Numbered from the stretch's first letter, positions 32,114 to 42,698 are shown. The stretch: DNA of 64,000 bases from Bedellia somnulentella (GCA_963576735.1 OY755173.1:17640873-17704872), one strand, 5' to 3'. The notes: generated by a model from the letters alone, not told the origin. Made by a program: numbers and translations.

Positions 32114-32412
32114 TATTGACGCCTCCAAACTCTGGTGAAACCTCACTTGTAGATTTTGAAAATAAACCACTTCAGTTATTGAATCAACGTATATTCAAAT
32201 AATGATCAAGTTTTTACAACAGAGACACAATATTCGTAGACAACCTTTCGGTGCGACTGTCAGAGACAGAATGGCCGACTGGCGCACGTGCACCGGTTTT
32301 ATATCGTATGAGTCAAGCGGGCAACTAGTTTTGACCGCTTGTTATTGAGTTAAAAGTTGAATTAAAAGTTGAATGTTTATATTTCTAGTGTTGTTCTATG
32401 AGTGTTTTAACA
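32114..32412 (-). repeat. Gypsy 3' LTR
   Basis: On the element's strand it begins TGTTAAAACACTCATAGAAC and ends GGAGGCGTCAATA. Near identity with the other LTR means a young insertion. Confidence 0.95.
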
Positions 32413-32427
32413 GCTCGGCCATCCTGT

Positions 32428-32447
32428 CTACAACGAGTCCTCTCGTT
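32428..32447. repeat. 8-bp hairpin next to the 3' LTR
   Basis: ACAACGAG-TCCT-CTCGTTGT lies about 20 bases inside the 3' LTR, where a polypurine tract is expected; no long purine run is seen there. Confidence 0.6.
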
Positions 32448-32619
32448 GTTTACTTTTATACAATTCAAAGTGAAATAAAAAATAATAATAAATTTATGTG
32501 ATAATGTGTAAATATGCACTTAAATAAAAAAAAATACATAATTATCCATAAACTCTTAAATTTTACATCATGTCACTGACTATGGAAGACAATAGTTACT
32601 TTAGTTTTACATACTTTTG

Positions 32620-32890
32620 TGCCGCGCCGGTGACTTTGGCGGGCTCCATGGGAGTACTTAATCTTAATATGCTTTTATGCCACGTCGGTGACTTTGACGG
32701 GCGACTTGAACTACTTGTATGCCACGTCGTTGACTTTGACGGGCGGCTTGAAGTACTTTGACTTAAGATACATATTCGCTATGTCGGTGACTTTGACCAG
32801 CGACTTGTGTTTAACTTAACATTTATATTTTTAAGTTATAAACTATTACGCTATGTCTGTGACTTTGACCAGCGACTTGTGCTTAACTTA
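32620..32890 (-). repeat. degenerate tandem repeats in Gypsy 3' untranslated region
   Basis: Five copies of a unit read on the plus strand as GCYAYGTCGGTGACTTTGAC plus GGCGACTT occur near 32621, 32678, 32720, 32778 and 32852, at irregular 40-75 base spacing. The unit lies between the pol stop and the 3' LTR. Confidence 0.8.
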
Positions 32891-32965
32891 ACTTAGCATT
32901 TATATTTTTAAGTTAACTACTTTGTGACAACGCTTGAAAGATAGGCACTAAATACAATTTATACA

Positions 32966-34930
32966 TTATTGCGAGGTCACATCATCACTGTCATCTTGAT
33001 TGCTATTGTCGGAATCGGACGCCGGGTTGGTAAAGTTGAGCCATGGGTAAATCTTATCTGCAGCTATAACAGCCTCGTATGCCTTGCTTTTGCGTGTGAG
33101 TGGTGTGTCAACTACTACGTACCTATCGTTGGGTAAGACTTTTTTGATTCTATAAGGACCATGACACTTTGGTTCTAACTTTTTTGATTGTCCCTCTATA
33201 CCGGTAACAGCCCTTATGATTCGGACAAGATCACCTTCAGAATAGCTTGGTGCCGCTATTTTCTTCTGATCATATCTAGTCTTATCTTTCTCTTGCTGCC
33301 TATCTATCAAATTCTTTGCGGTTTCACGTATGTCCGCTAGAGATTCATTTTGACGGTCGCTAATATCATCAACTATTTCATTAATTATCTTATCGGATGG
33401 ATTTGTAATGATTCTTCCAAATAAAAGTTCTGAAGGAGTCTTCTTTGTGGTGGCATGCACCGTTGTATTGAGACCTAATTGTATGTTTGGCAAATGTTCA
33501 TCCCAAAGCCCATTCGATTTTTCGTGATTCATTGTACTTAAAGCGGCGAGGATGGTCCGGTTGTATCGTTCCACTTGGCCATTGGTTCTAGGTGTGGCAA
33601 CAGCATTAAGAACGTGCTTCACCCCTACACCTTTGATGTAGTCCTTGAAGGCTTTACTGGTGAAACTGGTTCCCTGGTCTGTTATTAATCGCTTTGGGGA
33701 ACCAAAATAGCTGAAATGCTCGCGAAAAACTCGGATACTTGAAGAGGACTTCGTATTTCTAACAGCTGTTATATTTATAAATTTAGTAAATGCATCGATA
33801 ATGACCAAAATATAGGCATTTCCACGTTTTGATTTAATAAAAGGGCCTAAATGGTCCGCATGTATGGTGTGAAATGGCTCATTAACTTTTGGGATTGGGT
33901 GCAAATATCCAGATTTCGGTCCGCCTGGGAGTTTATGGTGTGCACATTCCAAGCAAGCAGCAACATACTTCTTAATAAATCGCCTCATCTTGGGAAACCA
34001 ATATAGTGAACGTATCCGACTAAGCGTTTTATCAAAACCTAAGTGCCCAACTTCATCGTGGTTGCTTCGCAAAACTTGCCACCTTGCCCCTTTAGGTACT
34101 ACCCACCTGGTAGTATCTTTATCTACTATTCGGAAAAGCCTTCCATTAATAATTTTGTAATTTTGAATGATCTCTGCACATTCCTCCGACTTTGGATCTC
34201 TCAATATAGCAAAGATTCGTTTTAGCTCGGAATCTGATTGTTGTACCGTAATGATCCAGTCTTCAGATGTAATATTTAATATATCTAAAACATGATCTTT
34301 CGTGACGTCGTCATCATCTATCGGAGCTCGGCTCAGTGCGTCTACATGAGCCATCTTATCACCTGCCCGATACTCTACGTCGCAATCATACTCAAGAAAT
34401 TGTATCCACCAGCGTGCTATTCGTGGAATTAGATCCTTTTTTGTAAAAGTTGTGCGTAAGGCACTGCAATCAGTGATAATTTTGAATTTTATCCCCAGTA
34501 AGTAAACGCGAAATTTTGCAAGTGATGATATGACGGCTAAAGTCTCGAGCTCAAAAGAGTGCATCTTCTGTTCATCGGGAGTTGTCCGCCGGCTATAATA
34601 TGCTACTGCTTTGAGGGCGCCGTACTCATCCTTTTGCATCAGTATACCTGCGAGCCCAAACTTACTTGCATCGGTATGAAGCTGAGTCTCTGCAGCAGGG
34701 TTGTAAAGCATAAGTACGGGCCTTTTGGTAAGTATGCCTTTAATAGTTTCGAAGGAACTCATTTCTTCCTCTTTCCATGTCCAAGTTGCATCCTTTTTTA
34801 ACAGCCCCGTCAGTGGTTTAGCGATGGATGCAAAACCATGCACAAATCTCCTGAAAAATCCAGCTAGTCCGAGGAATCTGCGTACATCATGGCTATTTTT
34901 AGGTGTAGGAAATTCTGTAACTGCTTTCAC
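32966..34930 (-). CDS. Gypsy pol, second part: RNase H and integrase
   Basis: It starts in the RT thumb/connection (FPTPKNSHDVRRFLGLAGFF). RNase H follows with LHTDASKFGLAGIL, HSFELETLAV and ITDCSALR. The integrase has an HHCC zinc finger (H in SNHDEVGHLG, H in GHLG, CLEC), then the DDE triad: D in HADHLGPF, D in LITDQGTSF, E in TNGQVERYNR. A C-terminal acidic tail ends DDSDDVTSQ. 654 codons are open. The ATG at 34930 is internal; the frame continues upstream to about 35015, where it loses register with the first part. It acts in cDNA synthesis and integration. Confidence 0.93.
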   Translation of the reverse strand: MKAVTEFPTPKNSHDVRRFLGLAGFFRRFVHGFASIAKPLTGLLKKDATWTWKEEEMSSFETIKGILTKRPVLMLYNPAAETQLHTDASKFGLAGILMQKDEYGALKAVAYYSRRTTPDEQKMHSFELETLAVISSLAKFRVYLLGIKFKIITDCSALRTTFTKKDLIPRIARWWIQFLEYDCDVEYRAGDKMAHVDALSRAPIDDDDVTKDHVLDILNITSEDWIITVQQSDSELKRIFAILRDPKSEECAEIIQNYKIINGRLFRIVDKDTTRWVVPKGARWQVLRSNHDEVGHLGFDKTLSRIRSLYWFPKMRRFIKKYVAACLECAHHKLPGGPKSGYLHPIPKVNEPFHTIHADHLGPFIKSKRGNAYILVIIDAFTKFINITAVRNTKSSSSIRVFREHFSYFGSPKRLITDQGTSFTSKAFKDYIKGVGVKHVLNAVATPRTNGQVERYNRTILAALSTMNHEKSNGLWDEHLPNIQLGLNTTVHATTKKTPSELLFGRIITNPSDKIINEIVDDISDRQNESLADIRETAKNLIDRQQEKDKTRYDQKKIAAPSYSEGDLVRIIRAVTGIEGQSKKLEPKCHGPYRIKKVLPNDRYVVVDTPLTRKSKAYEAVIAADKIYPWLNFTNPASDSDNSNQDDSDDVTSQ

Positions 34931-35013
34931 CTTAGCTAGCCCAGGCCTGACACCGTCTTTCCCTATCTCAAATCCTAAGTAATTAATCGAGTCAAAAAAG
35001 AAACAACATTTGC

Positions 35014-36543
35014 TCAGAGAGTGAACCCACCATCCCGTAGCAGCGTGAGAACTTCGTCTAATCTAGACAATCCTTCCTCAAATGTCTTGGCAGGGATGAG
35101 AATGTCATCCATATAGACGAGTGCGTACTTAGCTCTGGATTTTTGTAAAACTTTATTTATAGTTCGCTGAAATACAGATGGTGCGTTCACTAGTCCGAAC
35201 GGCATTCTGTTATATTCATACTGCCCGTCTGGTGTTACAAAAGATGTTTTGTCACGAGATTCTTCTGCGATGGGGATCTGGTAATAACCAGACGCGAGAT
35301 CTAGGGAAATAAACATATTATTTCCGGCTAGCATATCGAGTTGGTCTTCAATTCTGGGCATAGGGTAATGCTCGCGTACGGTCTTACGATTCAAAGCTCT
35401 ATAATCCACGCATAGCCTACGTTCTCCAGTCCTCTTTCGAACGAGAACAATGGGACTCGCATATGGAGATTGGGACTCGCGTATTATGTTTGCCTCGAGC
35501 ATATCTTGTATCATCGTACGTACATGTGAACGTTCTGAGTATGATAATCGATACGGGTGATAGACGACAGGCTCGGTATCTTTTAGATGAATCACCATCT
35601 CAGACTCTGTGGTAAACCCCAAATCCTTCAATGAGTTTGAAAAGCAGTCTTTGTGAACCTTTAACAGTTCCTCCAACCTAAGGATCTGGTCTGGTGTTAG
35701 AGATTCGCCATATTTGATAGGTGATTCGTCCTCGAGATCGTTTGATTTGGCAATATTGTTGACGTTTATCGTATTGTTCATAGGTGTGCTACGATGGATA
35801 AGTTCATTTTTCTTAAACGTTATGTCACTTGCACTTAGATTTTGTATCAGAACATGCCCTAAACCGTGTTTTATTTCGTATTCGCCTGGAAATAAGTAAT
35901 GTTCTTTACCTGGGTTATCTCTAACGCATCCGTCTACGTATATAAACCCAGAAAAAATATTTTCGTCATGCACTGGAACAACTTGGAATTCACTCGCCTT
36001 TATCGTGGTGTCGGTACTGCAATACACAGGGACTTTATTGGAACGTGTTGGGGCATGAGCCAGCTTTTGGAATATAACACTAGTTGGAGTTTTGATAATC
36101 TTGACTGCTGGTCTTTCAGTGTAGGTATGACCTATTAAAAGAGGGCTACTAATAAGATGATCGTCTACAATGAGAACTTCTACGTCGTTTTTTGTAACAC
36201 CCTGGACTTCAATTTTAGTATGGACTAAACCTATAGGACGGTAAGGAATATTACCAAGTCCCTTGAGCAATGGACTATTGACTTCATGCCATTTAAGGCC
36301 AATCTTTGTAGCTTCACTTACGCGCATCAGAGTTCCGTCGCTACCTAGGTCAACATGTGAGTAAACGATATTGCCATTTACTTTCACAGGCATTTTATAC
36401 TTGAGACTGGAATCTCCTGCACTCTCTATTTTTAATATAGACTTGACCTTGTCTTCGGTAACCTTTTTAGACTTCGGGCAATCCGGCGCTAAATGACCCA
36501 GCAAATTACAATTGTTACAGCGGATTTTTGGCTTGCTGCACAT
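35014..36543 (-). CDS. Gypsy pol, first part: nucleocapsid knuckle, protease, RT
   Basis: CNNCNLLGHLAPDC is a CCHC knuckle; upstream in the same frame, before the ATG used here, CHNCKETGHPFFMC is another. The aspartic protease is at about residues 55-160 with VDLGSDGT (D65-L66-G67) where D-T/S-G is usual. RT motifs: YRLSYSERSHV, SPIVLVRKRTGERRLCVDYR, FISLDLASGYYQIPI, MPFGLVNAPSVFQR, YMDD near residue 477. The frame ends at TGA 35014-35016 inside the palm/thumb, one or two bases out of register with the next ORF, near a CTCTCT run. The reading frame upstream extends to an A9 run at 36656-36664. Confidence 0.93.
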   Translation of the reverse strand: MCSKPKIRCNNCNLLGHLAPDCPKSKKVTEDKVKSILKIESAGDSSLKYKMPVKVNGNIVYSHVDLGSDGTLMRVSEATKIGLKWHEVNSPLLKGLGNIPYRPIGLVHTKIEVQGVTKNDVEVLIVDDHLISSPLLIGHTYTERPAVKIIKTPTSVIFQKLAHAPTRSNKVPVYCSTDTTIKASEFQVVPVHDENIFSGFIYVDGCVRDNPGKEHYLFPGEYEIKHGLGHVLIQNLSASDITFKKNELIHRSTPMNNTINVNNIAKSNDLEDESPIKYGESLTPDQILRLEELLKVHKDCFSNSLKDLGFTTESEMVIHLKDTEPVVYHPYRLSYSERSHVRTMIQDMLEANIIRESQSPYASPIVLVRKRTGERRLCVDYRALNRKTVREHYPMPRIEDQLDMLAGNNMFISLDLASGYYQIPIAEESRDKTSFVTPDGQYEYNRMPFGLVNAPSVFQRTINKVLQKSRAKYALVYMDDILIPAKTFEEGLSRLDEVLTLLRDGGFTL

Positions 36544-36622
36544 GAAAAATGGGTGACCTGTCTCCTTACAGTTATGGCAGGTAACCTTACTGTACCGGTT
36601 AGATTGTGAAGGAGTCTTGCTA

Positions 36623-37678
36623 TTAGATGTCGAGGTTGTTGATGAAGGAGTGTATTTTTTTTTCTCTATTTTTGGCAGAATCAGTAATGTTTCGTTCTTG
36701 AGCTACTTTAACTGTTTTGAAGTACTTGAGTAATTCTTCGGGCTTGTTAAATTCACTTCCCTGCGCGCCTAACCTAATACTCCGGTCATCGATACCCGCT
36801 ACAAGGCAATCAACCGCGCGCTTGCCACCGATATCGCATCTGTTCAGTAAATTCATTTTACTATAGTAATAAAGATCCAAGGGTTCGCCGTAGCGGACGC
36901 GTTTGCTAAGCATATCGGTAAGTATCTCCGCGTAATTTTCGCGAGTAGGAAAAGATTCTTTGAGTTTATCTTTCCATTCACTCCAGGTAAACAAAAGACT
37001 TGGTAATCCCTGGTACCAGGTTTTGGCTACCCCCGTTAACTTAGGCAAAGCATAATGTATTTTGTGTCGATCATCCCAGCAATATATTTCGGCACATTCT
37101 TCAACTTTAGCCAACCAGGCGTCGATAGTTTGCTCTTTTGACATAGGATCAAACTCAGGGACTACATTATTAGTTACAGGTAACTTTTCGCTATCCCCTA
37201 CCTTCTTAAAATTAGACATCACTTCTATAAATTTGTTCATGAATATCATATTTTCGTCAGTTTGCATTCGGGGACGTTTTGGATCGCTTAAACTACAGGC
37301 ACTCGGTGCGCGTTGGCGCTTACGTCTTGGGTTTCTTTGGGGCGACTTCGACCTACTGCTTTCGTTACTGCCGTTTCGTCGGTTACGCCTTTTTGACCTT
37401 CTCTGCCGATTGGCACCATCACGGCTACGCGAAGCCCGATCAGACGAAGCGGACATGCGGGACTTACTTGGAGTCAAATTCTTACTTGCTCTTCTATGAT
37501 GATCTTCGTTGTTACTGCTGTGGCTGCAGCTTCGGCTTCGGTCCTTGTTAGGCTTTCGTGAACCTTGGCGTCTACTGCCGTTGCTGCGGCTGTGGCTTCG
37601 CCCCCTGTCCATTCTTCGAGAGTCACGACGTCTACTGCGGCTGCGTACAGCCTGGTTTCGTGGGGGCGTTTCATCCAT
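36623..37678 (-). CDS. Gypsy Gag
   Basis: 351 codons from ATG 37678. The first ~120 residues are rich in Arg and Ser (RSRSRRRDSRRMDRGRSH), a basic domain likely to bind nucleic acid or resemble SR proteins. Then comes a Gag capsid-like region with EFDPMSKEQTIDAWLAKVEE, HYALPKLTGVAKTWYQGL and WKDKLKESFP. The zinc knuckles lie beyond its end in another frame, so the stop at 36623 follows a +1 shift or a one-base gain in the A9 run at 36656-36664. No other frame break is seen in Gag. Confidence 0.9.
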   Translation of the reverse strand: MDETPPRNQAVRSRSRRRDSRRMDRGRSHSRSNGSRRQGSRKPNKDRSRSCSHSSNNEDHHRRASKNLTPSKSRMSASSDRASRSRDGANRQRRSKRRNRRNGSNESSRSKSPQRNPRRKRQRAPSACSLSDPKRPRMQTDENMIFMNKFIEVMSNFKKVGDSEKLPVTNNVVPEFDPMSKEQTIDAWLAKVEECAEIYCWDDRHKIHYALPKLTGVAKTWYQGLPSLLFTWSEWKDKLKESFPTRENYAEILTDMLSKRVRYGEPLDLYYYSKMNLLNRCDIGGKRAVDCLVAGIDDRSIRLGAQGSEFNKPEELLKYFKTVKVAQERNITDSAKNREKKIHSFINNLDI

Positions 37679-37752
37679 TGCCTTCGTTCTCGTTTAATGT
37701 AGGCGTGATAAGCAATATTAAGTTTTTATCGCTTAGATCTCACTTCTGAAGA

Positions 37753-38051
37753 TATTGACGCCTCCAAACTCTGGTGAAACCTCACTTGTAGATTTTGAAA
37801 ATAAACCACTTCAGTTATTGAATCAACGTATATTCAAATAATGATCAAGTTTTTACAACAGAGACACAATATTCGTAGACAACCTTTCGGTGCGACTGTC
37901 ACAGACAGAATGGCCGACTGGCGCACGTGCACCGGTTTTATATCGTATGAGTCAAGCGGGCAACTAGTTTTGACCGCTTGTTATTGAGTTAAAAGTTGAA
38001 TTAAAAGTTGAATGTTTATATTTCTAGTGTTGTTCTATGAGTGTTTTAACA
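37753..38051 (-). repeat. Gypsy 5' LTR
   Basis: Identical to the 3' LTR except one base. ATAG follows it at 38052-38055, matching ATAG before the 3' LTR. Confidence 0.95.
37923..37946 (-). promoter_or_regulatory. probable Gypsy promoter: TATA box and E-box
   Basis: On the minus strand CGATATAAAA (37936-37945) is a good TATA box, followed downstream by the palindromic E-box GCACGTGC and then CCAGTCGGCC, a possible initiator. Confidence 0.6.
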
Positions 38052-38072
38052 ATAGCCTAAAATATAAAATTT

Positions 38073-38331
38073 ACATACATACATACATATACTCACGGCT
38101 ATAAATCCCTAGAAGGGGTAGCCAGAGCTAAGGAATTAGAAATTCCTCAGCCACTTTTGGAAAGTTGAGTGGGGAAAAGATGGTAAAATAAAGGTTGTTA
38201 GTGATAGGTCTCCAACCGCATTGCCCAATATTCCCTAAAAAAGCCCTAATACCGTTAGTCGCCACTTACGTACGCCCACCGGAAGAAATGGGGTAGCGCT
38301 ATTCTAAGCCGGCACTACACAGCAAACATAC
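38073..38331 (-). mobile_element. SINE-B copy, full length
   Basis: It has tail CATACATACATACATATACT at left, hairpin CCCTTCTAGGG, and 5' end GCTGTGTAGTGCCGGC at right. It begins 20 bases after the Gypsy target site. Confidence 0.92.
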
Positions 38332-38931
38332 ATTTTAAAAGATGATTTTTATCAATCACTACTTTCTGCATTCTCGTCTGACTCGCACTTTGTTCTTTTT
38401 TAATTCCACAAAAGTAATAGGTGGGTAAAGGATCGCTGGCAATCAGATGATAATGAACATTGTGTATTAGGTGCATTAAGTTTATATCGCAACTATAAAA
38501 TAATTCTGATTAGGACTGCCCAGAACTATGTGCAAATTAAATCATTGAAACAGCCATTCAATATCAACGAAAAACACAAAAAAACATAAATCGATGAACG
38601 TCCACACATCCGACGTAATCTCTGCCACTGAAAACGCCACAAAACTGAAACGGTTAAATATGGATTTATCGCTTATAGTTCAATTCATGCCATAAAAACC
38701 AGATATCGGATAACGCAGATAAAACCAGTCGAAAACTGTAATAAATGTGTGTTTTATCGGCTCACACGATACCCTGTCTCCTGTTACCAGTGTTGTCAAT
38801 GTGTAATTTACGATAACATGATATTACGCTTTGCCACATAGAGTGAGGCCTTGTCAGCCCTACTTCAGCGGAGAACAAAGGGATATTGAAACATATTATA
38901 ATAAATCACTAATTGCAATTGCAACTACTCA
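38332..38931. other. unassigned
   Basis: No frame or repeat recognised. Confidence 0.45.
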
Positions 38932-41591
38932 TCTATACTTATAATAAATCTGTAGAGAGGTCAATTCTGTACATGAAATATATTTTCAAAATAACCATCA
39001 GGTGGTGATTACCCAAGAAACACGTCGAAGCCGCATATCAGCCAAATCAAGGCATTGCTGTATCCTTTAAGCATTTTGAACTGGTTGTGTAAAAGGCATA
39101 TATACGGCTATACGGCTACTATACGGCTTATTTGGGCACAAATTTTACGGCTTTAGAACGTACATTGGCATTTGCGTGAGTTAATTACGGCTAACGGCCG
39201 TAATAAAACATTATATTGGACAATGAAAGGGCGAATGGCCGTAAAAGAGCATTTTTTGCTTCAAACAACATGCCAAAGGCCGCAAAAAAGCACTGCTGTT
39301 GTCAAACTACGGGCCAACGGAATTAGAAAAGACTCATAATGGTCATTCAAAGGGCCAATAGTATTGTATCTGTCAAATATACGGCCAACGGCATGAAACT
39401 ATTTTTACAGTGTCATTGCAAAATTATCTCTAACACCACGGCAAAGGTGATATTATCAATTAAACGTGATTCATTTATGTCAATGGATGAACGACGATAG
39501 CAGTGAGTGAAGTGACTTGACAACCATATTTATTTTATAAAAATATATATTATAAAGTGTTAGTATTAGTTTAACTATAATTATGTGCTTAAATTACTGC
39601 GCTTTGATTTTTACTGTGAATGTCTGTATAGTTTCCATTGAAAATTTTCACGCGCCTTCGATTTATTGTAGTTTTTGAGGAAAAAATGTGTGAAATGATA
39701 AAATAATTGTACATTCCGAGCATAATTTGAGTTTTGTTGGCTTATTATTAGTAGTTATAGTTGTTTTAGGAGTTTAAATTTAAGTGCCAGCATAACACAA
39801 AGGATTATTTCTCTTAGAGGAAATAGATTAGAATGTTGATCTATATGCATAATAAAATATTAACGAAATGGTGCCACCATTATTACAATTTGGAGATCCT
39901 TGAAGTTGAAAAAAAAACCCTCGCTTTCCAAATAATATGTGATATGTGAATATTATAAGGGTATTAAAAAATGTATATGATTTATATGTTGTTGAATTCC
40001 TTTTTCTATATAGTATATTTCTGTTAAAACTTTTTCCTTTTTTTTTCTTTTCTTAATGGAAACTTTATATTTAGTAATATCCCTCTCCAATCAGGGACCA
40101 TTCATACTTTTTTTAGTTAGCACAAACAAATTTAAGTCAGATTAAAAAAAACATGATAGGTAACATAGTACGGAACCCTCTTCACGCGAATTCAACAGCA
40201 CTTGTCCCCTTTTTCTAGAAATAATAAGATAACCTCAAATATTTTCATTCTCATGGCTGCCTAATGGTTGACAAATGCATCAAAATGGATGCAAATACGG
40301 CTTGAGGCCTTAAAATAAGCCAAGTATATCTGGTTGATTTGCTATTAGCCGTTCAAACAACACACAGTTGACCTTTGAAATGCTAGCCGTAAATTGGCAT
40401 CCTATCGTGCTAATGTACGGCTTTAGACATTTATTATGTATATCTTCATGAGTTTATGCCGCTTTTGGCATGATATTACGTCAGATTAATGCCACTATAC
40501 GGCCAATGGCACTTGAATCCACTAAGAGCCGCAAAACTGGATTGAATTATTCCAATATCTGACCGCTATGCGGCTTTAGAGCGTTAGAATGATTTTGGAG
40601 TGCCAATATAAAGCCTTAAGACGTGTGGCAAACTTATATACGAGCTTTTACGGGCATTAAGCTCTGCATAGGTATAGAAAAAGATAGTTAGAGGGCTTTT
40701 CGTGTTACTTGGGTAGGGATCGATACTGATGCCAAAAATGCAATCAGTAAAATTTTTGTCTGTCTGTCTGTCTGTCTGTCGGTTTGTATGTTCCTAATAG
40801 AAACAAAAACTTCTCGACGGATTTTGACGAAACTTGGTACAATTATTCTTCATACACCTGCGCAGGTTTTGTATACTTTTCAGCTGAGTAGTCAAGGGGA
40901 ATTTTGGGAAATTTTGGGAAAACGGGAGAAGTTACTCCATTTTTTAAGCTTCCGTCGCGTGTGCAGCCTCCATGGTTAAACTTACATAGAAATCATGTGT
41001 GACGGAAATATTCTTCATAAAATTATCTAAAAAAAATCCTCAGCAGTTTATGTCTATCAGTTTACGGTTGACTCACAATAACACGTGTAATTCCTCATAG
41101 CTTAGCAGTTCGGATCATTCTGATTATATTTGTTTACTCTTACGTTTGTAAACGTTTCACTCATCCCAAATTTAAAAAAGGTAACATTATTACCTATTCA
41201 ATAAAAAAAGAATCATAGAAATCGGTAGACAAACACCGAAATTATACATAAAATAAGCCATCGCGCCCGTGATCAAAACCAAATCTTTACTAATTTACAT
41301 ATAACATACTAGATGGCGCCAGTAGTTGCATCCTACATCACGTAATGATTTATTTTTTAGATTGTTATAAATACTTCATAGCGTTTTATTTCAAAATTTG
41401 CTATTAAACGGAAATACTGAACCGTTCGTCAAAGCGCATTTAAAATTACCAAACTACACTTTTAGGGAGTGCTATAAATTTAATAAATTGAAAACATTGC
41501 GCTGAATTTCACAAAGCTTGAGCAGTGACTGAAGAAAGAAACCTCAGATATGAGACAATGCTACCCGTGCGAAGCTGGGACGATCCACTAG
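38932..41591 (+). mobile_element. Helitron copy (c), split by a TIR element
   Basis: The 5' end TCTATACTTATAATAAATCT (38932-39011) and the remainder (40714-41591, ending CGATCCACTAG) together match copy (a). The interruption falls within GTGGTGATTAGGGATCG and duplicates TA. Confidence 0.88.
39012..40713. mobile_element. 1.7 kb non-autonomous TIR element with GCCGTA arrays, TA target
   Basis: The left end CCCAAGAAACACGTCGAAGCC and the right end, inverted, CCCAAGTAACACGAAAAGCCC agree at 17 of 21 positions. TA at 39010-39011 repeats at 40714-40715, and the uninterrupted Helitron (a) shows the empty site. No long coding frame. About 15 ACGGC/GCCGT cores (TACGGCTTTAGA, GGCCGTAA, ACGGCCAA) crowd the outer ~400 bases of each side and are almost absent from the middle. 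Superfamily not recognised: the TA target suits Tc1/mariner, but the CCCAAG end does not. Confidence 0.82.
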
Positions 41592-41724
41592 CTCTGCATA
41601 TTCATGGTAAAAAGGTATAGATTTATTTTTGATTTATTGCCTCCTAAAAATACATCTTTGCCAAAATACCTGGATACGCAGCGTAATTAAATATGCTTAG
41701 TAGACCGAGTCTTAACCAAAATTA

Positions 41725-41886
41725 ATAGTGGATTTTGGGCAATGCGGTTGGAGATCCATCACCAACGATACTTTATTTCTACCATCTTTTCCCCTATCAA
41801 CGTTCAAATGTGGCTGATGAGTTTCTAGCTCTAAGGCTCTGGCTACCCCTTTTTGGTATGTATGGCCGTGAGTATATGTATGTAAA
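41725..41886 (+). mobile_element. SINE-B, 5'-truncated
   Basis: From TTTTGGGCAATGCGGTTGGA to GGCCGTGAGTATATGTATG, with hairpin region CCCCTTTTTGG. Confidence 0.85.
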
Positions 41887-42194
41887 TAAGTATTAATAGT
41901 GGTAAATGCTGTGTACCAACTAGACTGCCTGATGACTAATCAACCGGTATCTAAAAGGCCCAAATGGCTGTGCATGATGCTGTTCTAGTTCCTACGCTAG
42001 TATAGATGCTTACTATATATTCCTATATAGTAAGCATGACAGAAACTTGAATGCAGTAGAGACAAGGTGTTTCGGAAAACGGTGTGAAAGATTACATTAA
42101 AATAAAGATAAAAAAGGGAATTCTAAGATGTTTTGAGCTCAAACAAAGGATGGACGAAGTACGAAGTAAGTTATAAGAGAATGGATGTGATGTA

Positions 42195-42245
42195 CGGGGC
42201 GTAGACCGGGATGTCGCGGGTTTCAAGTCCTAAAGTCCTGGTGTC
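42195..42245 (+). repeat. tRNA-like B-box region
   Basis: GGGCGTAGACCGGGATG and CGCGGGTTTCAAGTCCT resemble the 3' half of a tRNA-derived SINE head. Weak. Confidence 0.35.
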
Positions 42246-42309
42246 AATATTTTTCTTTCCTTGATTGATTAGTAAAACAAAACATGAGGTTTTATGCACA
42301 AAAAAGTCA

Positions 42310-42698
42310 AATTATGGAGGAAGTGAATTGGTGAAGGAGATTCATAGAGCCAATGTAGATAGTAATGTCAGTAGAAAACCACCACCGAAGACACATTTAC
42401 ATAAAATAAAGATTGTGCTTAAATAGAAGGCGTATGAGGTATGAAGAATAAAAATTCAAATATAGTTTAGACAAGAAAAATACAATAATACTTATTGCAC
42501 AAAAAGACATATAAGATCACTTGAACATTATTGAAATGCTGAGACTGTACGAGGTCGAACTTGTATCACGTTAAATAAAAAATATGTATGAAAACATTAT
42601 ATCTAAGATGGTTTTACTAGAACCTTAAAAAGTTGTGCTTGATAGACTCTGTTAATCCTGATAGAAACTAATAGCGTCAGTAAATGTATGTATGTATT
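42310..42698 (+). mobile_element. RTE-like LINE 3' end, diverged and interrupted
   Basis: GTGAAGGAGATTCATAGAGC, AATGTAGATAGTAATGTCAG and AGGTATGAAGAATAAAAAT match the coding end. CCTGATAGAAACTAATAGCG and TAAATGTATGTATGTAT give the tail after about 190 unrelated bases. Confidence 0.65.

Larger units (their letters stand above)
32114..38051 (-). mobile_element. Ty3/Gypsy LTR retrotransposon, nearly intact
   Basis: The 5938-bp element has 299-bp LTRs at 32114-32412 and 37753-38051 that differ at one base (CAGAGACAG versus CACAGACAG), and ATAG on both outer sides as probable target duplication. On the minus strand the order is gag, protease, RT, RNase H, integrase, with no envelope. Protease-RT-RNaseH-integrase order defines Gypsy. 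Two frame breaks, one in a homopolymer and one in a CT repeat, interrupt otherwise complete coding. No TGG-type primer-binding site is visible after the 5' LTR. Confidence 0.95.

Noticed and set aside
37062..37499. 145-codon plus-strand gene within the Gypsy element
   Set aside because: It is the antisense shadow of the Arg/Ser-rich gag region.
37679..37752. tRNA primer-binding site of the Gypsy element
   Set aside because: No TGG-type complement to a tRNA 3' end follows the 5' LTR; the leader begins TCTTCAGAAGTG and I cannot match it.
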